Assembly (NCBI GenBank): GCA_036346355.1
Contig: CM070572.1
Span: 4,161,001 to 4,225,000 of the forward strand
Source: Rhipidocladum racemiflorum
Lineage: Eukaryota; Streptophyta; Magnoliopsida; Poales; Poaceae
Length of the DNA: 64,000 nt
Direction: 5' to 3'
A program made the translations under genes and the position numbers. Positions 1 through 12,163 of this stretch are shown one piece after another. The stretch's first letter is position 1. Every line of letters begins with the position of its first letter. The notes below the pieces were generated by a model. It was not told where the DNA came from and ran no database searches. It saw only the letters and a program-made list of their open reading frames with translations.

Positions 1-330
1 CTGGAAGGATTACAACTATCGCAGGAAGCGATACGCATATAATAGGCTCAGGAAGAGCCACAATTATATTGCCAATGGGTACAACTTTGGTAATTGAAGA
101 AGCCCTCTTGTACCCTGAATCAACTCGCACTCTCTTAAGTTTCAAAGATATCCGCGCCAATGGGTTTCACGTAGAAACCAATGAAGAAAATGGCAAAGAA
201 CACTTGTGCATAGTGAAGCACGGAATATGGAAAGATGGTACTAGAAAAATGTCCCTCATATGAATGCAGGTTGTACTACACGAAAATCAATGCACACGCA
301 GTTGTATACTTCTTTGAAGACTGTCTTTAG
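1..330 (+). pseudogene. copia A protease C-terminal part / pre-integrase start
   Basis: Frame 69-263 encodes a segment with the motif YPESTRTLLSFKDI, typical of the copia region downstream of the retropepsin active site, leading into the pre-integrase domain. The catalytic DSG triad is not in the window; the related copy B shows it at about 61545. The reading frame is lost after position 263. This is a remnant with no expected function. Confidence 0.75.
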
Positions 331-342
331 AAGCTCAATTAT

Positions 343-1090
343 TTGCTTTATGGCATTGTAGATTAGGTCATCCTGGTCTTAGATTGATGAGAAATATAGT
401 TAACAACTCACAAGGTCATGGCATTAATGTTAAGAATTTCCCGAATCACGAAGATTTTGTGTGCCATGCATGTGCCACCGGGAAATTAATAACTAGACCC
501 TCTGTTATGAAAGTGCAACATGAAATCCCTGCATTCCTGGAACGCATTCAGGGGGATATTTGCGGTCCGATTCAGCCCTTGTCGTGGCCGTTCGATACTT
601 TATGGTGCTCATTGATGCTTCCTCGAAATGGTCGCATACATGTTTTCTGTCAACAAGGAATCATGCATTCGCAAAACTGATCTCGCAGATCATCAGAATT
701 AAGAATGCTTTTCCTGATCATCGCGTGAAGTCCATTCGAATGGACAATGCCGGTGAATTCACTTCCAAGGCATTTGATGATTATTGCACAAAGAACGGGA
801 ATAAGCTGTTGAGCACTCTGCATCGCACGTCCATACGCCAAAATGGGCTAGTGAAGCACTAATAAAAAGGATTAAGTTCATTGCCGGACCGCTCTTGCAG
901 AGTTGTAACTTGCCCAACACTTGTTGGGGACACGCAGCTCCGCACGCAAAGAAGACTCATCAATTATAGACCATCGGCCTACAACATCCATTCACCAATG
1001 CAATTAGTGCAAGGGGTCATCCCGAAGATTTCCCATCTTAGAAAATTTGGTTGTATGGTATATGTACCTATACCACCCCCACAATGACTG
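343..1090 (+). pseudogene. copia A pre-integrase and integrase core (frameshifted)
   Basis: Frame 384-680 carries the zinc-binding pre-integrase tail with CHACATGK. After a frame change, 560-862 carries the integrase core: first acidic residue in VLIDASSKW and second in RMDNAGEF. The third catalytic glutamate region, near position 830-845, is degraded (NGLVKH). A further fragment at 881-1087 is the C-terminal part of the core. At least two frameshifts and several stops separate the blocks. The domain inserts retroelement cDNA when intact; this copy cannot. Confidence 0.85.
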
Positions 1091-1585
1091 CAATGGGCCC
1101 TCTCCGCAAGTCAGGATATACGTTGGTTATGAGAGTGCATCCATAATCAGGTATTTGGAACCCATGATCGAGACTTGCACACACTCGATTCGCTGATTGC
1201 ATCTTTGACGAGGACCATTTCCCGTCATTAGGGGAGAGAATCAACCATTGGATGAAAAATGCCGGAAATAGTATGGCATTCCATCGATCCCCGCGCATGA
1301 TCCTCGCACTAATGAAGCAAATCAAGAAGTCCAGAAGATAATTGATTTGCGTAATTTAGCAAATGAACCGCTCGATCATTTTTGTGATCTCAAGAGCGTG
1401 GTTAAGTCGCATGTACCAGCAAGAAATGCACCAGAGAGGGTGGAAATACCAAAGAAAGCGAAGGTATCCCTCATCCTGCTCAGAGGCCTCAAAGAAAAAG
1501 AACAGAGATCGGCTTCTCAAACCCAAAGTACCCGGAGACGTCTGGGAAAATCAAGCGAGAGGACTTACCACAGCCAATCACAAAA

Positions 1586-3123
1586 GTGCCCCAAAGCAAG
1601 AAGGGGAGCCAGTTGAGACCTGGCACTGGAAAGAAGCCTGTGGAAAAGGCAATTCCAGATCTGAACCTTCCATTGGAAGAAGCCGCCGGAAATAATGTGT
1701 GCGCACACATTGGCGGAGAAAAACTAAAGGAACTTGCTCCTGGAATGGGAAATAGCAATGAAGAGCAAGTAGAAGTGCACGAAGCACCCCATGATGAAAT
1801 GGCCATAAACTTTGTAATAACGGGAGAATCGATGAATAGAGCAACAGCCAATGTCGATGCATACTTTGCAAAGAAGATTGCCACGATCATTAATCATGAT
1901 CCCGAGCCCGCATCTCTCGCAGAGTGCAAGAAAAGGCTCGATTGGGAAGATTGGAAGAAGGCAATCACTGCAGAGTTAGTTTCTCTGAACAAAAGAAAGG
2001 TGTTTGGGCCTGTGTGCCGCACGCCTCCCCATATAAACCCCGTAGGTCACAAATGGGTTTTTGTTCGCAAGAGAAACGAAAACAATGAAGTTGTAAGGTA
2101 CAAGGCAAGGCTTGTTGTTCAAGGTTTCACTCAACGTCCTGGGGTTGATTATGAAGAAACCTATTCTCCGGTCATGGGTGGAATTACCTTTAGATACTTG
2201 ATCTCAATGGCAGTCAACTTGAAGTTGAAAATGAAGCTAATGGATGTTGTCACAAAGATATTTGTATGGAAACTTGGATTCGAGATTTACATGAAAGTAC
2301 CGAAGGTATCCCTATCCCGAACCAAGACAGAGCAAGCGAGAAACCTATACAAAGGTGAAATTGGAGAAATCACTGTATGGGCTAAAACAAATGTGAAGAA
2401 TGTGGTACAATCGTTTGAGTGACTTTCTCTGCAAGAAAGGCTACACGAACAAATGAAGATTGTCCATGTGTATTTATACAACGATCCACGAATGGATTTT
2501 GTATAATCTCCGTCTATGTAGATGACTTGAACATCATTGGGACGGATGAGGAAATTGAAGAAGCATGCACATACTTGAAATCTGAGTTTGAAATGAAAGA
2601 CTTGGGTAAAACCAAGTTCTGTTTAGGCTTGCAGCTTGAACATGTCCAAGGCGGAATCTTGGTACACCAAGCATCCTACACGCAGAAAGTGTTGGAAAGA
2701 TGTGGCTTTGGAAAGGCATACCCCGCAAAGACCCCAATGGTCGGAAGGTCACTCCAAGCAGACCTAGACCCATACAGGCCTAAAGAAGAGGGGGAGGAAG
2801 TCCTGGGAGCGGAATTCCCATACTTGAGTGCAATTGGAGCTCTCATGTACCTTGCGAATAGCACTAGACCGAACATTGCGTTCGCCGTGAATTTGCTAGC
2901 ACGGTACAGTGCAGAACCCACCAAAAGGCATTGGAAAGGGGTGAAGGACATCTTCCGTTACCTTCAAGGAAGCAAAGACCTCGGCTTGTTTTACAGAAGA
3001 AACAATGAATTGAATTTAGTTATTACGCCGATGTCGGGTACCTATCGGACCCGCATACCGGCAAGTCACAACCGGGTATGTTTTTCCTTTATGAGGAACG
3101 GCAATTTCTTGGAAGTCGTCTAA
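1586..3123 (+). pseudogene. copia A reverse transcriptase (broken)
   Basis: The RVT_2-type reverse transcriptase is spread over two overlapping frames. Frame 1586-2422 carries HKWVFVRKRN, YKARLVVQGF and ETYSPV. Frame 2419-3123 carries the catalytic YVDDLNIIGTD block near 2515-2545, the KDLGKTKFCLGL block, and the RPNIAFAVNLLARY thumb segment. The stretch between them (about 2230-2420), where the MKVP block sits, is diverged and ends in a stop. About 250 bases upstream (1347-1616) are the linker from integrase. The element is inactive. Confidence 0.88.
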
Positions 3124-3207
3124 GCGGACTCTTGTCTCGACGTCGACTAACCACTCGTAAATCATTGCATTGTATGAAGCCTCTCGGGAATGTGCATGGC
3201 TTGAAGA

Positions 3208-3543
3208 ATGGTTCACCACATCCGTAAGTCATGTGGTCCGAACATGGAACAAACCCCCACTATTATCTATGAAGATAATGCAGCTTGTGTTGCACAAGTA
3301 CAAATGGGATATGTGAAGAGTAACCTTACAAAGCATATCAACCCCAAGTTCTTTTATGCTCATGAAATGCATAAGATGAACGAGATAAAGATACTGCATA
3401 CTAAGTCGTGTGAAAATCTCGCAGATTTATTCACTAAGTCACTCCCGGCATCTTCCTTTGAAAGATGTATTAGAGGAATCGGGATGATGAGGCTTAGAGA
3501 AGTGCATATTTCAGGGGGAGATTTTTCACATACTCCTACATAA
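3208..3543 (+). pseudogene. copia A RNase H C-terminal part
   Basis: The frame contains YEDNAACVAQ, HINPKFFYAHE and ENLADLFTKSLP, the characteristic tail of copia RNase H that ends pol. The N-terminal part of the domain (about 3010-3200) is in another frame, so it is broken. It lies 250 bases upstream of the LTR, as expected. Confidence 0.85.
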
Positions 3544-3780
3544 ATCTCAAACATGAAGTTTGAGTACCCAACGTAAATCTTGAAGATTAACATTGAAGTT
3601 TGGGTGGATTGTACTCTTTTCCTTAAGTAAGTTTTTCATTGAAGTTTTCTTACATAAGGTTTTTGATGAGGCAATCCGTGCAACACAGCAAGCGTGTGCT
3701 ATGTACTCTTTCTCCAATTATTTTTCCCACTGGGTTTTTATGGAGTTTTAATGAGGCATATGCATCTCGCAGTGAAGAGT

Positions 3781-3791
3781 CCAAGGGGGAG
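3781..3791 (+). promoter_or_regulatory. copia A polypurine tract
   Basis: A purine-rich run (ccaagggggag) sits immediately before the TG that opens the 3' LTR. This is the usual plus-strand primer site. Confidence 0.8.
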
Positions 3792-4032
3792 TGTTAGGAA
3801 ACGGATTCGTATCCTGTTAGGAAACGGATTCGTATCCGATATGGACTCTTCCTTATCTCTAAGCAGAACCGCTATATATAGGAGGCAGGGGGTCACCCCA
3901 TTGTACACAAGCAATGAGAATAATAAAGCAGAGCAGTTCCTCCTCATATTGTGTCTCTCTCCCTCTCTCTCTATTCTCCAGTTTAGATCTATTAGGCAAC
4001 CCCGGACTATTCGATAGCGAGGTTGTCTAACA
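3792..4032 (+). repeat. copia A 3' LTR (241 bp)
   Basis: The LTR starts tgttagg after the polypurine tract and ends gtctaaca, giving TG...CA ends. It has a TATA-like tatatata at 3873-3880, about 160 bases from its right end. The first 23 bases (3792-3814) are repeated directly at 3815, a small internal duplication. It aligns with the copia B LTR at 48980-49236 plus 59021-59035, including the aggaggcaggggg / aggaggtaggggg segment after the TATA box and the shared ctatt.gatag block near the 3' end. Confidence 0.9.
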
Positions 4033-4818
4033 GAATTAACTGCGCCATTTCATTTTCTGTCGGGACATCAGGGTACCAGTCGCGCCGAATTAACCTGTGC
4101 TTCTCTGTTCTGTTCAGTTCAGTTCAGACAGGCGATTCTCTTGCGACAAAATCGCAAGTGACAGCGGCAAGAAGAGGAGACAAAACGTGAAGCTGAAATC
4201 AACTCCTTCGTTTCAGCAAGTCTTCAACAGTTGGGAGTATTAAGTACGGCTCTCATTGATAGTCGTTACTATAGTATGTATGTTCTTTCTTAATCAGCCT
4301 AGTGCATCATTCGGTCCAGGAATATATGTACGTTATGACGGGAGACAGAATGGTAGCACCAGTACATGATTTGAACACGAGAAAAAGGCCTGCTAATGTA
4401 GCTCTGGTCGACTAAACTTCTGCAAGGAACTGTCAGCACCTCACTAGCTTGTCTTAAAGATGTCAGGTCGTTTACAGTTAGCTGAATCAAGAGATGGCTA
4501 CAGCCTACAGGCGCATGCATGCACACATGACATGGCTATCGGAACTGGTTCTGCGTTAATAACAGTAGCTAGCTAATGAAATTCAGGAGAAATATTAAAC
4601 CAGGTATTAGTGAACAGTTTGTGTGTAAAAATCTTTGCACTGCTCTCAGGCGAATGGAACACCCGTAGTGGTCACAAGTTCAGAGCAACTTAGTTATAGT
4701 TGGACCTTCTTGCTGGCGTGGCGGACTGGCTCGCGTTCATGCTGTACGGCGGCGACCTCCCTACTAGTGGATCACTCGTCACATCCTGCAGATTAACCAG
4801 CAAAAGTTTTAATTAGTG
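4033..4818. other. Intergenic: 3' flank of kinase copy 1
   Basis: No gene, transposon end or repeat was recognised here. The segment lies between the copia LTR and the stop codon of the minus-strand kinase gene, so its right part is presumably the kinase 3' UTR. A 75-codon open frame on the minus strand at 4299-4526 has no recognisable motif. Confidence 0.5.
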
Positions 4819-7663
4819 TTAATGCCGCGACGAACGGAATAATCCATACTTCATTTTTATTTCGCAAGAAAAAATGATGGATCTTACGGGTCGTGTCTGC
4901 TGCAACTGCGAGGAGTCATGGAGGAATGGCGAGCCGTGCATGCTGCTCCGGCTACCGCTCATGGTGCTGCACAACTGCATGTTCTCCTCGGCGCGCGCGC
5001 GCAGCCGGTTGAGCTCCGGGAGCACGGCGTTGGCGAGGTCCGGCCGATCCTTGCGCCGGAGCTCGCAGCAACGGAGGGACATCTCAGCGAGGCACCGCGC
5101 CTCCTCGACCGGCCAGTCGTGGACAGCTGGGTCGAGCAGGTCGACCAGTGTCCCGTGCTGAGGGCGCGCGACACGTGGTGCGTGAGCCCCATGGGCGGCC
5201 GCGCCGTGACGATCTGCAGCAGCATGACGCCGAGGGAGTAGACGTCGGACTTGACGCCGAGCATGCCCGTCTGCTGGTACTCCGGGTCGATGTAGCAGAG
5301 GTTGCCGGCGGCCGATGTCATGTGGTACTGCGTGATAGTGTTGGCGACCGACGGCGGCACGAGGCGCGCCAGCCCGACGTCGCTGATCTTGCTAACGTAG
5401 TTGCGGTCAAGGAGGATGTTGCCCGGCTTGAGGTCGCGGTGCACCAGCGGCTCGGGCTTGGTTTGGTGCAGGAACAGCAGACCGGTGGCGATCTCCGCCG
5501 CGATGCGGAACCGGTGCTGCCAGGGGATGACCAGTTCGCTGCTGTGCCGGAAGAGGCAGTCGTCAAGGCTACCATTGGCCATGTACTCGTACACGAGGCA
5601 GCCGTACTCAGGGCAGGCCTCGAGGAGGAGCACCATGTTGGGGTGGCGGATGCAGCTGAGCACCTCCACCTCTTGCTGGAACTGCGACCTCCCCTGGGCG
5701 GCATCGGGGCGGAGGACCTTGATGGCCACTGGCGTGTGGTCGAGGTGACCCTTGTAGACCGGGCCGTAGCCGCCCTCGCCGATCTTGTGGGCCTTTGCGA
5801 AGTGATCGGTGGCGAGCTCGATCTCCTCGATGGTGTACTTGCGGTACCTGACCGCCCCACGCGAGGAGACGCTGGCCCCCATGGACTTGAATCGCTCCTC
5901 AGCCTCCTTGAGCGCCTTCATCTCCGCACTGATCCGCTTCTGCGCCTCCAGCTCCGCCAACCGCTGCGACGCCTCAGCCGCCTCGATGGCCGCCCTCGCC
6001 TTGGCCTTCTCCTGCTCAATGAGCGCCATGGCCGACTCCTCCGTCAGCCGCGACTCCTACGTGCACTCCTCCTCCATCCTCCAACGCTGCAGCTCCATCG
6101 CCTGCATGCATCCATATATCAAACCATCACATGAACTGATATAATTCTCATCAAAATGTCAAAGATAGCGCGACGCTTTCTTGGTTAATCACCTTCTGTT
6201 TCGCACTGAGCGCCTCCTTGCATGCTGTGCTGTACATGTCCATGGTCTGCTTCAGCTCCAACCACAGTCGCCTCATCTCTGCCTCCATGTCTTCCTGCAT
6301 TACACCATTGTAAAACTCATCTCATGCACGTCAAATTCATTCTCTTTTCGATACAATTTGCACGTGAATTTGTACGTATCATGGGATGGGAGGACCTCTG
6401 GGACTGGGACGTACTATCCTTGCCGAGGGAGTCACCCGACTCGAACGGCGTGCGCGCCGCTTCGAATCTGTGGTGGTCGTGGCCATCTGACCCACTCGAC
6501 AGCAGCGACGGGCACGGGTACCGCTCCACGCTCCGGTGGCCAGTGCCGATGAACGATATGTCAAACGACTCGGGCAATGAGAAGTCCGGGAACGCATTCC
6601 TCGCCGACACATTCAGGCCCCTAGCGAACGGCGACCTGCCCCATACGCAGCTAGATATGATCAACCACTTCTTGTTTCTCCAATTCTTCGCCAGCTGCCA
6701 CGTGGTACAACTACAATCTTACATGATTAAATTGTCTTGCAGTCTTGGTGTCCTGGCAGCATCACCTGCCAGTTTCTGTGTTGAAGGAAAAGGCGTCCAT
6801 TTCGTTGTGGGCACGTGCTCGGGCTTGGGCCCCTGGATCATCGTCCGGAGCGGCGAGACGGCTGGCGCCTGGCGGATGGCCTGGCGCACCGATGACACCT
6901 TGCCGCCTTTCGAGATGACATACACAATGCTGAAGTTCGGCGCCGTCTTGGAGATGCTGCTGGGGATGTCCGCCTTGAACCTTCATGAACCAGAGGACAA
7001 CCAAGCGGGATCAGACCGCCATCAGTTCATCGCAATGATTAGGACACGAATTAACAGAGAGGCGTTGGTTACCTGACAAAGCCGCTCCTCGTGGTGGCGC
7101 CGACGACGAGCTTCTCAACGGCAGCGTGCGCGGCGAACTCGACGATCGACTTGGACACGTCGTGGTCATCCAACACCACATCCTTGCAATGGATCTGCAT
7201 CTCAATTAAGATCCTCTAGATCAAGTACATGCAGAGTTACATTTACATTCGAATGGCGACCGAGACAGATGAGATGGATGCATGCGTACGTCTTTGCGCG
7301 TGCAGAAGCAGCGGAACGGGAGGAAAAGGTCCTTCCTCTGCGGGTCCGTCAGCTTCTTGTACCCGGCCGCGTCCTCCACCCACCTGCAACACCATGCATG
7401 CCACTGTAAACTCAAGCACACGCCATAAAGAAGAAGAAGAAAAATAAGAAGAAGAAGCTGATAAGAAACCATGGAAGAATCAGGAATTGATGTTTGCCTG
7501 AGGTGCCCTTGGTGTTGACATGGACGAGGACGACGGTCTGGCCCTTATGGACGAGAGTCTCGGTGGCGTACTTGAGAGCGTTTTGGCTGTTCTTGTCCTT
7601 GTCGATGCACACTGCCACAAGCGGGTAGCTGCCGCCGTCCTTCCCGTCGCTGTACTTGCCCAT
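4819..7663 (-). pseudogene. USP-domain protein kinase (RLCK/PUB-like without U-box), copy 1, disabled
   Basis: Seven exons are visible on the minus strand: 7498-7663, 7290-7383, 7073-7194, 6723-6980, 6376-6635, 6193-6294 and 4819-6101. Exons 1-4 encode a universal-stress-protein domain (VAVCIDKDKNSQNALKYA; LFLPFRCFCTRKD; EKLVVGATTRSGF). Exons 6-7 encode a coiled coil (RRLWLELKQTM; AELEAQKRISAEMKALKEAEE), followed by a Ser/Thr kinase: GEGGYGPVYKG loop, VAIKVL lysine near 5719, HRDLKPGN near 5435, SDVGLARL near 5381 (DVG instead of DFG, as is usual in this family) and YIDPEYQQTG. No U-box follows. Lesions: exon 2 is 1 nt shorter than in copy 2; the donor after exon 5 reads ATG|AT where copy 2 has ATG|GT; an in-frame TAG lies at 6057-6059 where copy 2 has CAG; and a frameshift near 5155-5162 breaks the C-lobe. 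The family acts as cytoplasmic signalling kinases; substrates are unknown. Confidence 0.88.
7498..7663 (-). other. Kinase copy 1, exon 1 with GC donor
   Basis: This exon starts at the ATG at 7663 and encodes the first beta strand of the USP domain. The only good junction is CAG|GCAAAC, that is, a GC rather than GT donor, directly after the codons for GTS. The equivalent exon of copy 2 (40870-41035) is the same length, 166 nt, with CAG|GCAAGC. The 166 + 95 + 122 nt exon series of copy 2 keeps frame with this donor, which supports the GC-AG intron. Confidence 0.65.
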
Positions 7664-8094
7664 TCCACAAAGAGCTAATCGATCAGTCAGCCTCTATCGC
7701 TTCTGTCTTCTCTAATGCTTCCGTATACTGTTTGAATTGGTAAGATTAACTTGGCCTCTGGTTCTTCTATGCTATGATCCTACAATTCTACCATCGATCG
7801 TTCATGCTCGGAAAGATTGGAGAGCTACTGTTCATGAGAGGAGCTTAGGGGATCTCTTTTAGACTTTTACTCGTGTTCTCTGACCTCTATTGACTATTAT
7901 TAAACATGTTGTTTTTAAATGCATGTGGTGGTTCTTAGAACGACCGTCAGAATGTTATCCTTTTCTTTTTACAGCTGAGTTGACGGATAACCACTGATTC
8001 TCCCCCCTTTCCTCCGTTCTGCCTAAAAATATGAATGGGAGCGCAACTGTACAATAATAATTATCTGCAAACTGCTACAATAGTCAAATCTTAC
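7664..8094. promoter_or_regulatory. Duplicated 5' flank of the kinase gene
   Basis: This is the interval between the kinase start codon and the downstream end of the lipase fragment; both genes are on the minus strand. It aligns closely with 41036-41390 beside copy 2, for example over the tgttcatgagaggagcttag segment, and so lies inside the tandem duplication. It presumably contains the kinase promoter; no specific element was identified. Relative to copy 2 it lacks about 1 kb (41395-42415), including the lipase last-exon region. Confidence 0.6.
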
Positions 8095-8921
8095 CTGGAT
8101 ATTATTATGGGCATTGTATCTTAGCCAGCTCTTATGAAAGCATACATCCACACGCTCCCAGGTCACTTTTGTAAGGCCATGGATCATCATCTCTGCAATA
8201 ATAATATCCCGTAACATAGTAGAAAACCTACCACTACAAAATCTCTAGTTTAAAAGGATACGATATACAGTGCACATCATACTCTGATCAGTAACTTCAA
8301 ATTAGCTGAGGTTATGAATTTACTATTGATAGGTGAAGGTGAGTATTGGATTCCTTTAGTACTCATAACTTTTCGGAGTGCAGCTTCTCTAAACGCTTCA
8401 TGCAACTTTTACAGGTAACTCTATCCTGACTTAATCAAAAGAACAAAACCAAGTTTATACTATGACATATGAATGACACTGGTTATTACCTTCTAGGCCA
8501 TCTGCGAGCGAAGCTTCAGCAGAGTCCTCTTGCTAATGGTCTTCCGAATTACCAGTATCAACACGAATAACATGTGGATACTTTTCATCATTGGCTGTTA
8601 ACGGAAGCTAAAATGAATAGACTGGCCAGATAATTAAAACGTCAAGGTAAAACATACAGAAAGACTGTTTATGCTTCTTAACAGATTGAAGAAGTGAAAT
8701 CCTAATTTACTTTGGGTAACTCATGCTGACGCCGAATCGATGATGTCCTCTAACCATTTATATCTTTTTCGATATGTTAAGGGCACACACAATCACAGTC
8801 GATTCTTGAGCAATCAATCACCATTTAACAGTTAACATAATATACAAAATATATAAAGTTTTAGTGTGTTACATCTGTTGGATACGATCGTATGTTATAT
8901 TTGCATAGACAACACGACGCT
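8095..8921 (-). pseudogene. DUF676 lipase, 3'-terminal fragment (duplicated copy)
   Basis: Four exons match the intact lipase at 42481-43319: 8095-8192, 8490-8607, 8711-8763 and a partial exon 8880-8921. They encode ITKV-like C-terminal segments such as TWERVDVCFHKSW and the acidic stretch NSEDH. The 53-nt exon carries an in-frame TAG where the intact gene has TGG (W in GWRTSS). The exon after it in gene order is cut at 8921/8922 by an insertion, and the final exon is missing because of a roughly 1-kb deletion. It has no 5' part or catalytic serine and cannot make a lipase. Confidence 0.85.
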
Positions 8922-9305
8922 TGTGGCGACCCGCATAATTAGCCTAGGGTAATTAACAACCACTCGGTTATTACCTTAAGTTAATTACACGAATCTGAGC
9001 ATAGTGGCTAATAAAATAACGGGCATCCTGGTATTTTATCAACTACTACGCCATATTCAGAGTGTTGCAACAGAACAATAATTAGAGACTGAAATGAAAT
9101 GTAATACATTCCAAGCCACACAGGGCTACATGTCCATTACATAAGTGTACATAGGATCCAAGTACAACAAAATTATAAGACATAACTACTAATTACACAA
9201 ACCGACGAAGTAGTAACATAGCTACTCAGCACTCTATCCTTTCTGGTAATCCTCCTCGTAGGTCTGATTCTGCGGCCGACCCTCAACCCAAGTCTTGTGG
9301 CCAGT

Positions 9306-9310
9306 CCAAT
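9306..9310. repeat. TSD of Angela-like solo LTR (left)
   Basis: ccaat directly precedes the LTR start; the matching copy is at 10675-10679. Confidence 0.85.
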
Positions 9311-10674
9311 TGTTGGGGAACGCGGTATGCTACACTAGCACAAATTAAAATTTCTACCGCAAACAAGAAAAGCTACTCGCAAGAAGGGGATCATAGATCT
9401 ATTACCACTAGACGCGCAGTTGCGCAATCCTTCGCACGTCGTTGTAGTGGATCGTTCTCGGCGTGGATCGTCCTCGCCGCGGATCGTCCTCGCCACGGAT
9501 CGTCCTCGCCGCGGATCATCCTCTCCACGCCGCAATAGCAGCAGTGTCACCACAACAGTCCACACGTCCGGGGATGGAACGCCGTGCGTCGGTGTGGAAG
9601 CATCGGGTCGCTCGGCAGGGGCAACGAGAGGAGGTGGCTAGGGTTTCTGGCGAAACACCTCTAAACCGCACGAAAGTGTATTCTGCGTCTAGCCTCCTCC
9701 CCTCCTTATATAGCCACGAGGTGAAACCCTAGGCAGTCAGGGCCCATCTACGCGCTAAGCCCACGAGGTCCATTAATTACGGATCCAATTCGAATTAATG
9801 CGTCCCAGCCCGTTAAGTGTGTGACCCTGTAGGTTCATGCGCATTTGGACATGGATTCAGAAAACCCTTTTTCTAATCTAATAGTCGGTAGCGGCTCCTT
9901 GTAGAGCATGCCAACTCCCAAACGCATATGATTAAAGTACTGATGTAATAATCCCTTTGCCAAACTACATGAAGATCGAACTCAAGGCGAGAAGCATGTT
10001 ATCCTTTAACAGTTCAATCCATCTCTCGTATCCGTGATATATTAATAAGTTGTGATTGACTTCTCAATCACGGCATGGCCATGCACTTCCTTAATCATAT
10101 CACACGAGTGGCCTAGACATATATCTCCGTTACATTGGAGTGGCAAATTCCATCTTAACTGCTCACTTCCCTCTGCATGTTTCATAGTAAACATGAAAGC
10201 TACCTTTATAACTATCCGGTTAGGAAATAGTGTTTGGTAACCCCAAGGTAAACTATTACACATGTAGGGAATATGACAATCTCAGGTCTAAGGATCATAC
10301 ATCTACTATGTATGAGATACACTGATGACACATAAGAATGTAACATTCTCGCAGTGTCCCATTGTGGGTCTATCTAACACATGTTCTTCAACATGCGTCC
10401 ACAATGTATTGATGATATTTCCATATCCCATGATCTATGAAACATGATCATCGAACAATACATGTGCTGATCTATTCATCGTTGTCCTATACGATGATAT
10501 CCGATCAAAGATATTTATCGAATTATATCAATAAGTAAAGAGCTTCATAAACAAGTCACACACTTGTTGATCAAAATAATGATATACATTCATTGGACCA
10601 ATAATCATATTATTATTCATAAACAGTCATGTTACAATCATCCATATGATTGCCTCAAGGGCATAACACTAACA
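9311..10674 (-). repeat. Angela/BARE-like copia solo LTR (1364 bp)
   Basis: Read on the minus strand, the LTR opens with TGTTAGTGTTATGCCCTTGA and closes with CGTTCCCCAACA, resembling the Triticeae Angela/BARE-1 LTR ends. It is flanked by a perfect 5-bp target-site duplication ccaat at 9306-9310 and 10675-10679. No internal domain is present, so it is a solo LTR left by recombination. Family name comes from memory of LTR termini; the TSD and TG...CA ends are seen directly. Confidence 0.88.
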
Positions 10675-12059
10675 CCAATTGGGATCCACATCCCACCCAG
10701 AAGCTTGACCACCAGAGCAATCATCTAGCAGGGGGAGAGTTAGCAAGAGTGAGTACAAAAGGTACTCAGCAAACACTAAAAGCAAAATGCATAATATGAA
10801 TTTTTCTCAGCGTTTCACCACAGTACCAACTTCTCAAATCCATTTTTTTTTCAGAAAACAGATTTTATTAGGAAAACGTGGGTTCCAATTTTTAATTCCT
10901 GAAATTGCTACTAGCACCCGTATATGAGGCAGACTTAGCTTCCATAGCCTTCAATCAAGGAGACAAGCATGAATTCATGATTTGACCCTGCGCAGGTTTG
11001 TACCACTTTACCCATAGTGACCCCTAACACGAGAGGCCCCAGAATGTTTATCACTAGTCCAGTATTAGATCTCCAACCCTGTTACCCGAGTCGCGGACTC
11101 CTTCACTAGGCAATCCCGCCGACTCATGGCCAACAGTTGTATCCGGCTACCGCAACAGCAGCACTGATACTCAACCCAAGGCTTTATTCATATATAGCCT
11201 GAAAGAATCAACAACAGCTGATTTTTTGTGTCCCTCACTGGGCCTTCCGGCATACCCAGCTTCACACGTGTATTTATCTAATCTTACCCAATGTGGAGAT
11301 CATAATACCTTCCTAGGACAACCTTTTTTGGTTGATTCCACACACTATGGTTGATACTGAGAATACAGCTCATTGCGTGAGTGTAGTTGTTTATCATTAC
11401 ATCATAGCCTATGTAGAGGGCCCCACCGGCCCACATACTCATTTCCTTGGCGCCCTCTACCCACCATATTAACACAACACCATAATAATAAAATAGCACA
11501 AGCCAGCTACTCCATCAGCTGGACTTGCCAACACACCCAATACACATCATCATCAGCAGTACTTCCATTCTCATCAAACCACATTCCCATCCGTATTCAA
11601 TTTGGTATTTTCAATTTACATATAAAGTTTGCAATGCATGAATGGTACTTATAATGATAATGAAATCAATTTGAAGGCATTTAATAAAACTTGCTCAAAG
11701 GAAAGCTTGCCTGGAATAGAATTGAAAAGCACGTCCTCGCTCGAATTGCTGGGGGGATGGTCAGGCAGGTTCGACTCGAGACCTGACAATTAACAAGGCA
11801 TTACTACAACAACTAATCTATAGCCGAACCTACGATACCCAAATTGTCTACGGAGATTACCGGTAGCCAAAAGGATATTATTCCCTTAACTAAAATACTC
11901 TAATCAGCCCTAACTTAATATTTAACCCACAATCAACACGACAATTCCAATCCAGCACAAATTTTACAGTCTTAACTATTTTACACACTGGTATCTATTT
12001 AATCGCACTTTTTAGAAATTAAATTAAAGTTTTTCCTATGATTAGAATACTATGATTTA

Positions 12060-12130
12060 ATCTACCATTTTCTTTCTTTTTCTCCTCTTTTCTTTTCTTC
12101 TTTTTTTTCTCCTTTTCTTCTCTTTTCCCT

Positions 12131-12163
<33 letters not shown>

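Larger units (their letters stand above)
1..4032 (+). mobile_element. Ty1/copia retrotransposon A, 3' portion (decayed)
   Basis: The pol domain order protease/pre-integrase, integrase, reverse transcriptase, RNase H, followed by a polypurine tract and LTR, is the Ty1/copia arrangement on the plus strand. The 5' LTR, leader and gag lie outside the window. Coding is split among frames by frameshifts and stops, so the copy is non-autonomous. The first bases align with the protease region of copia B near position 61615, and the RT region aligns with 62361-62465, so A and B belong to one family. Lineage within copia (Ale/Hopscotch-like) is a guess from the short LTR and the RNase H tail. The five bases after the LTR (gaatt) would be the target-site duplication, but its partner is off the window. 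Confidence 0.93.

Noticed and set aside
4819..5082. A U-box domain at the C-terminus of the kinase
   Set aside because: After the kinase C-lobe only about 45 residues (AEENMQLCST...) remain before the stop, without the U-box pattern; the gene belongs to the USP-kinase group lacking a U-box.
5148..6134. 328-codon plus-strand open frame
   Set aside because: It is the antisense of the kinase exon 7; GC-rich codon third positions keep the opposite strand open. The minus-strand frame has all kinase motifs.
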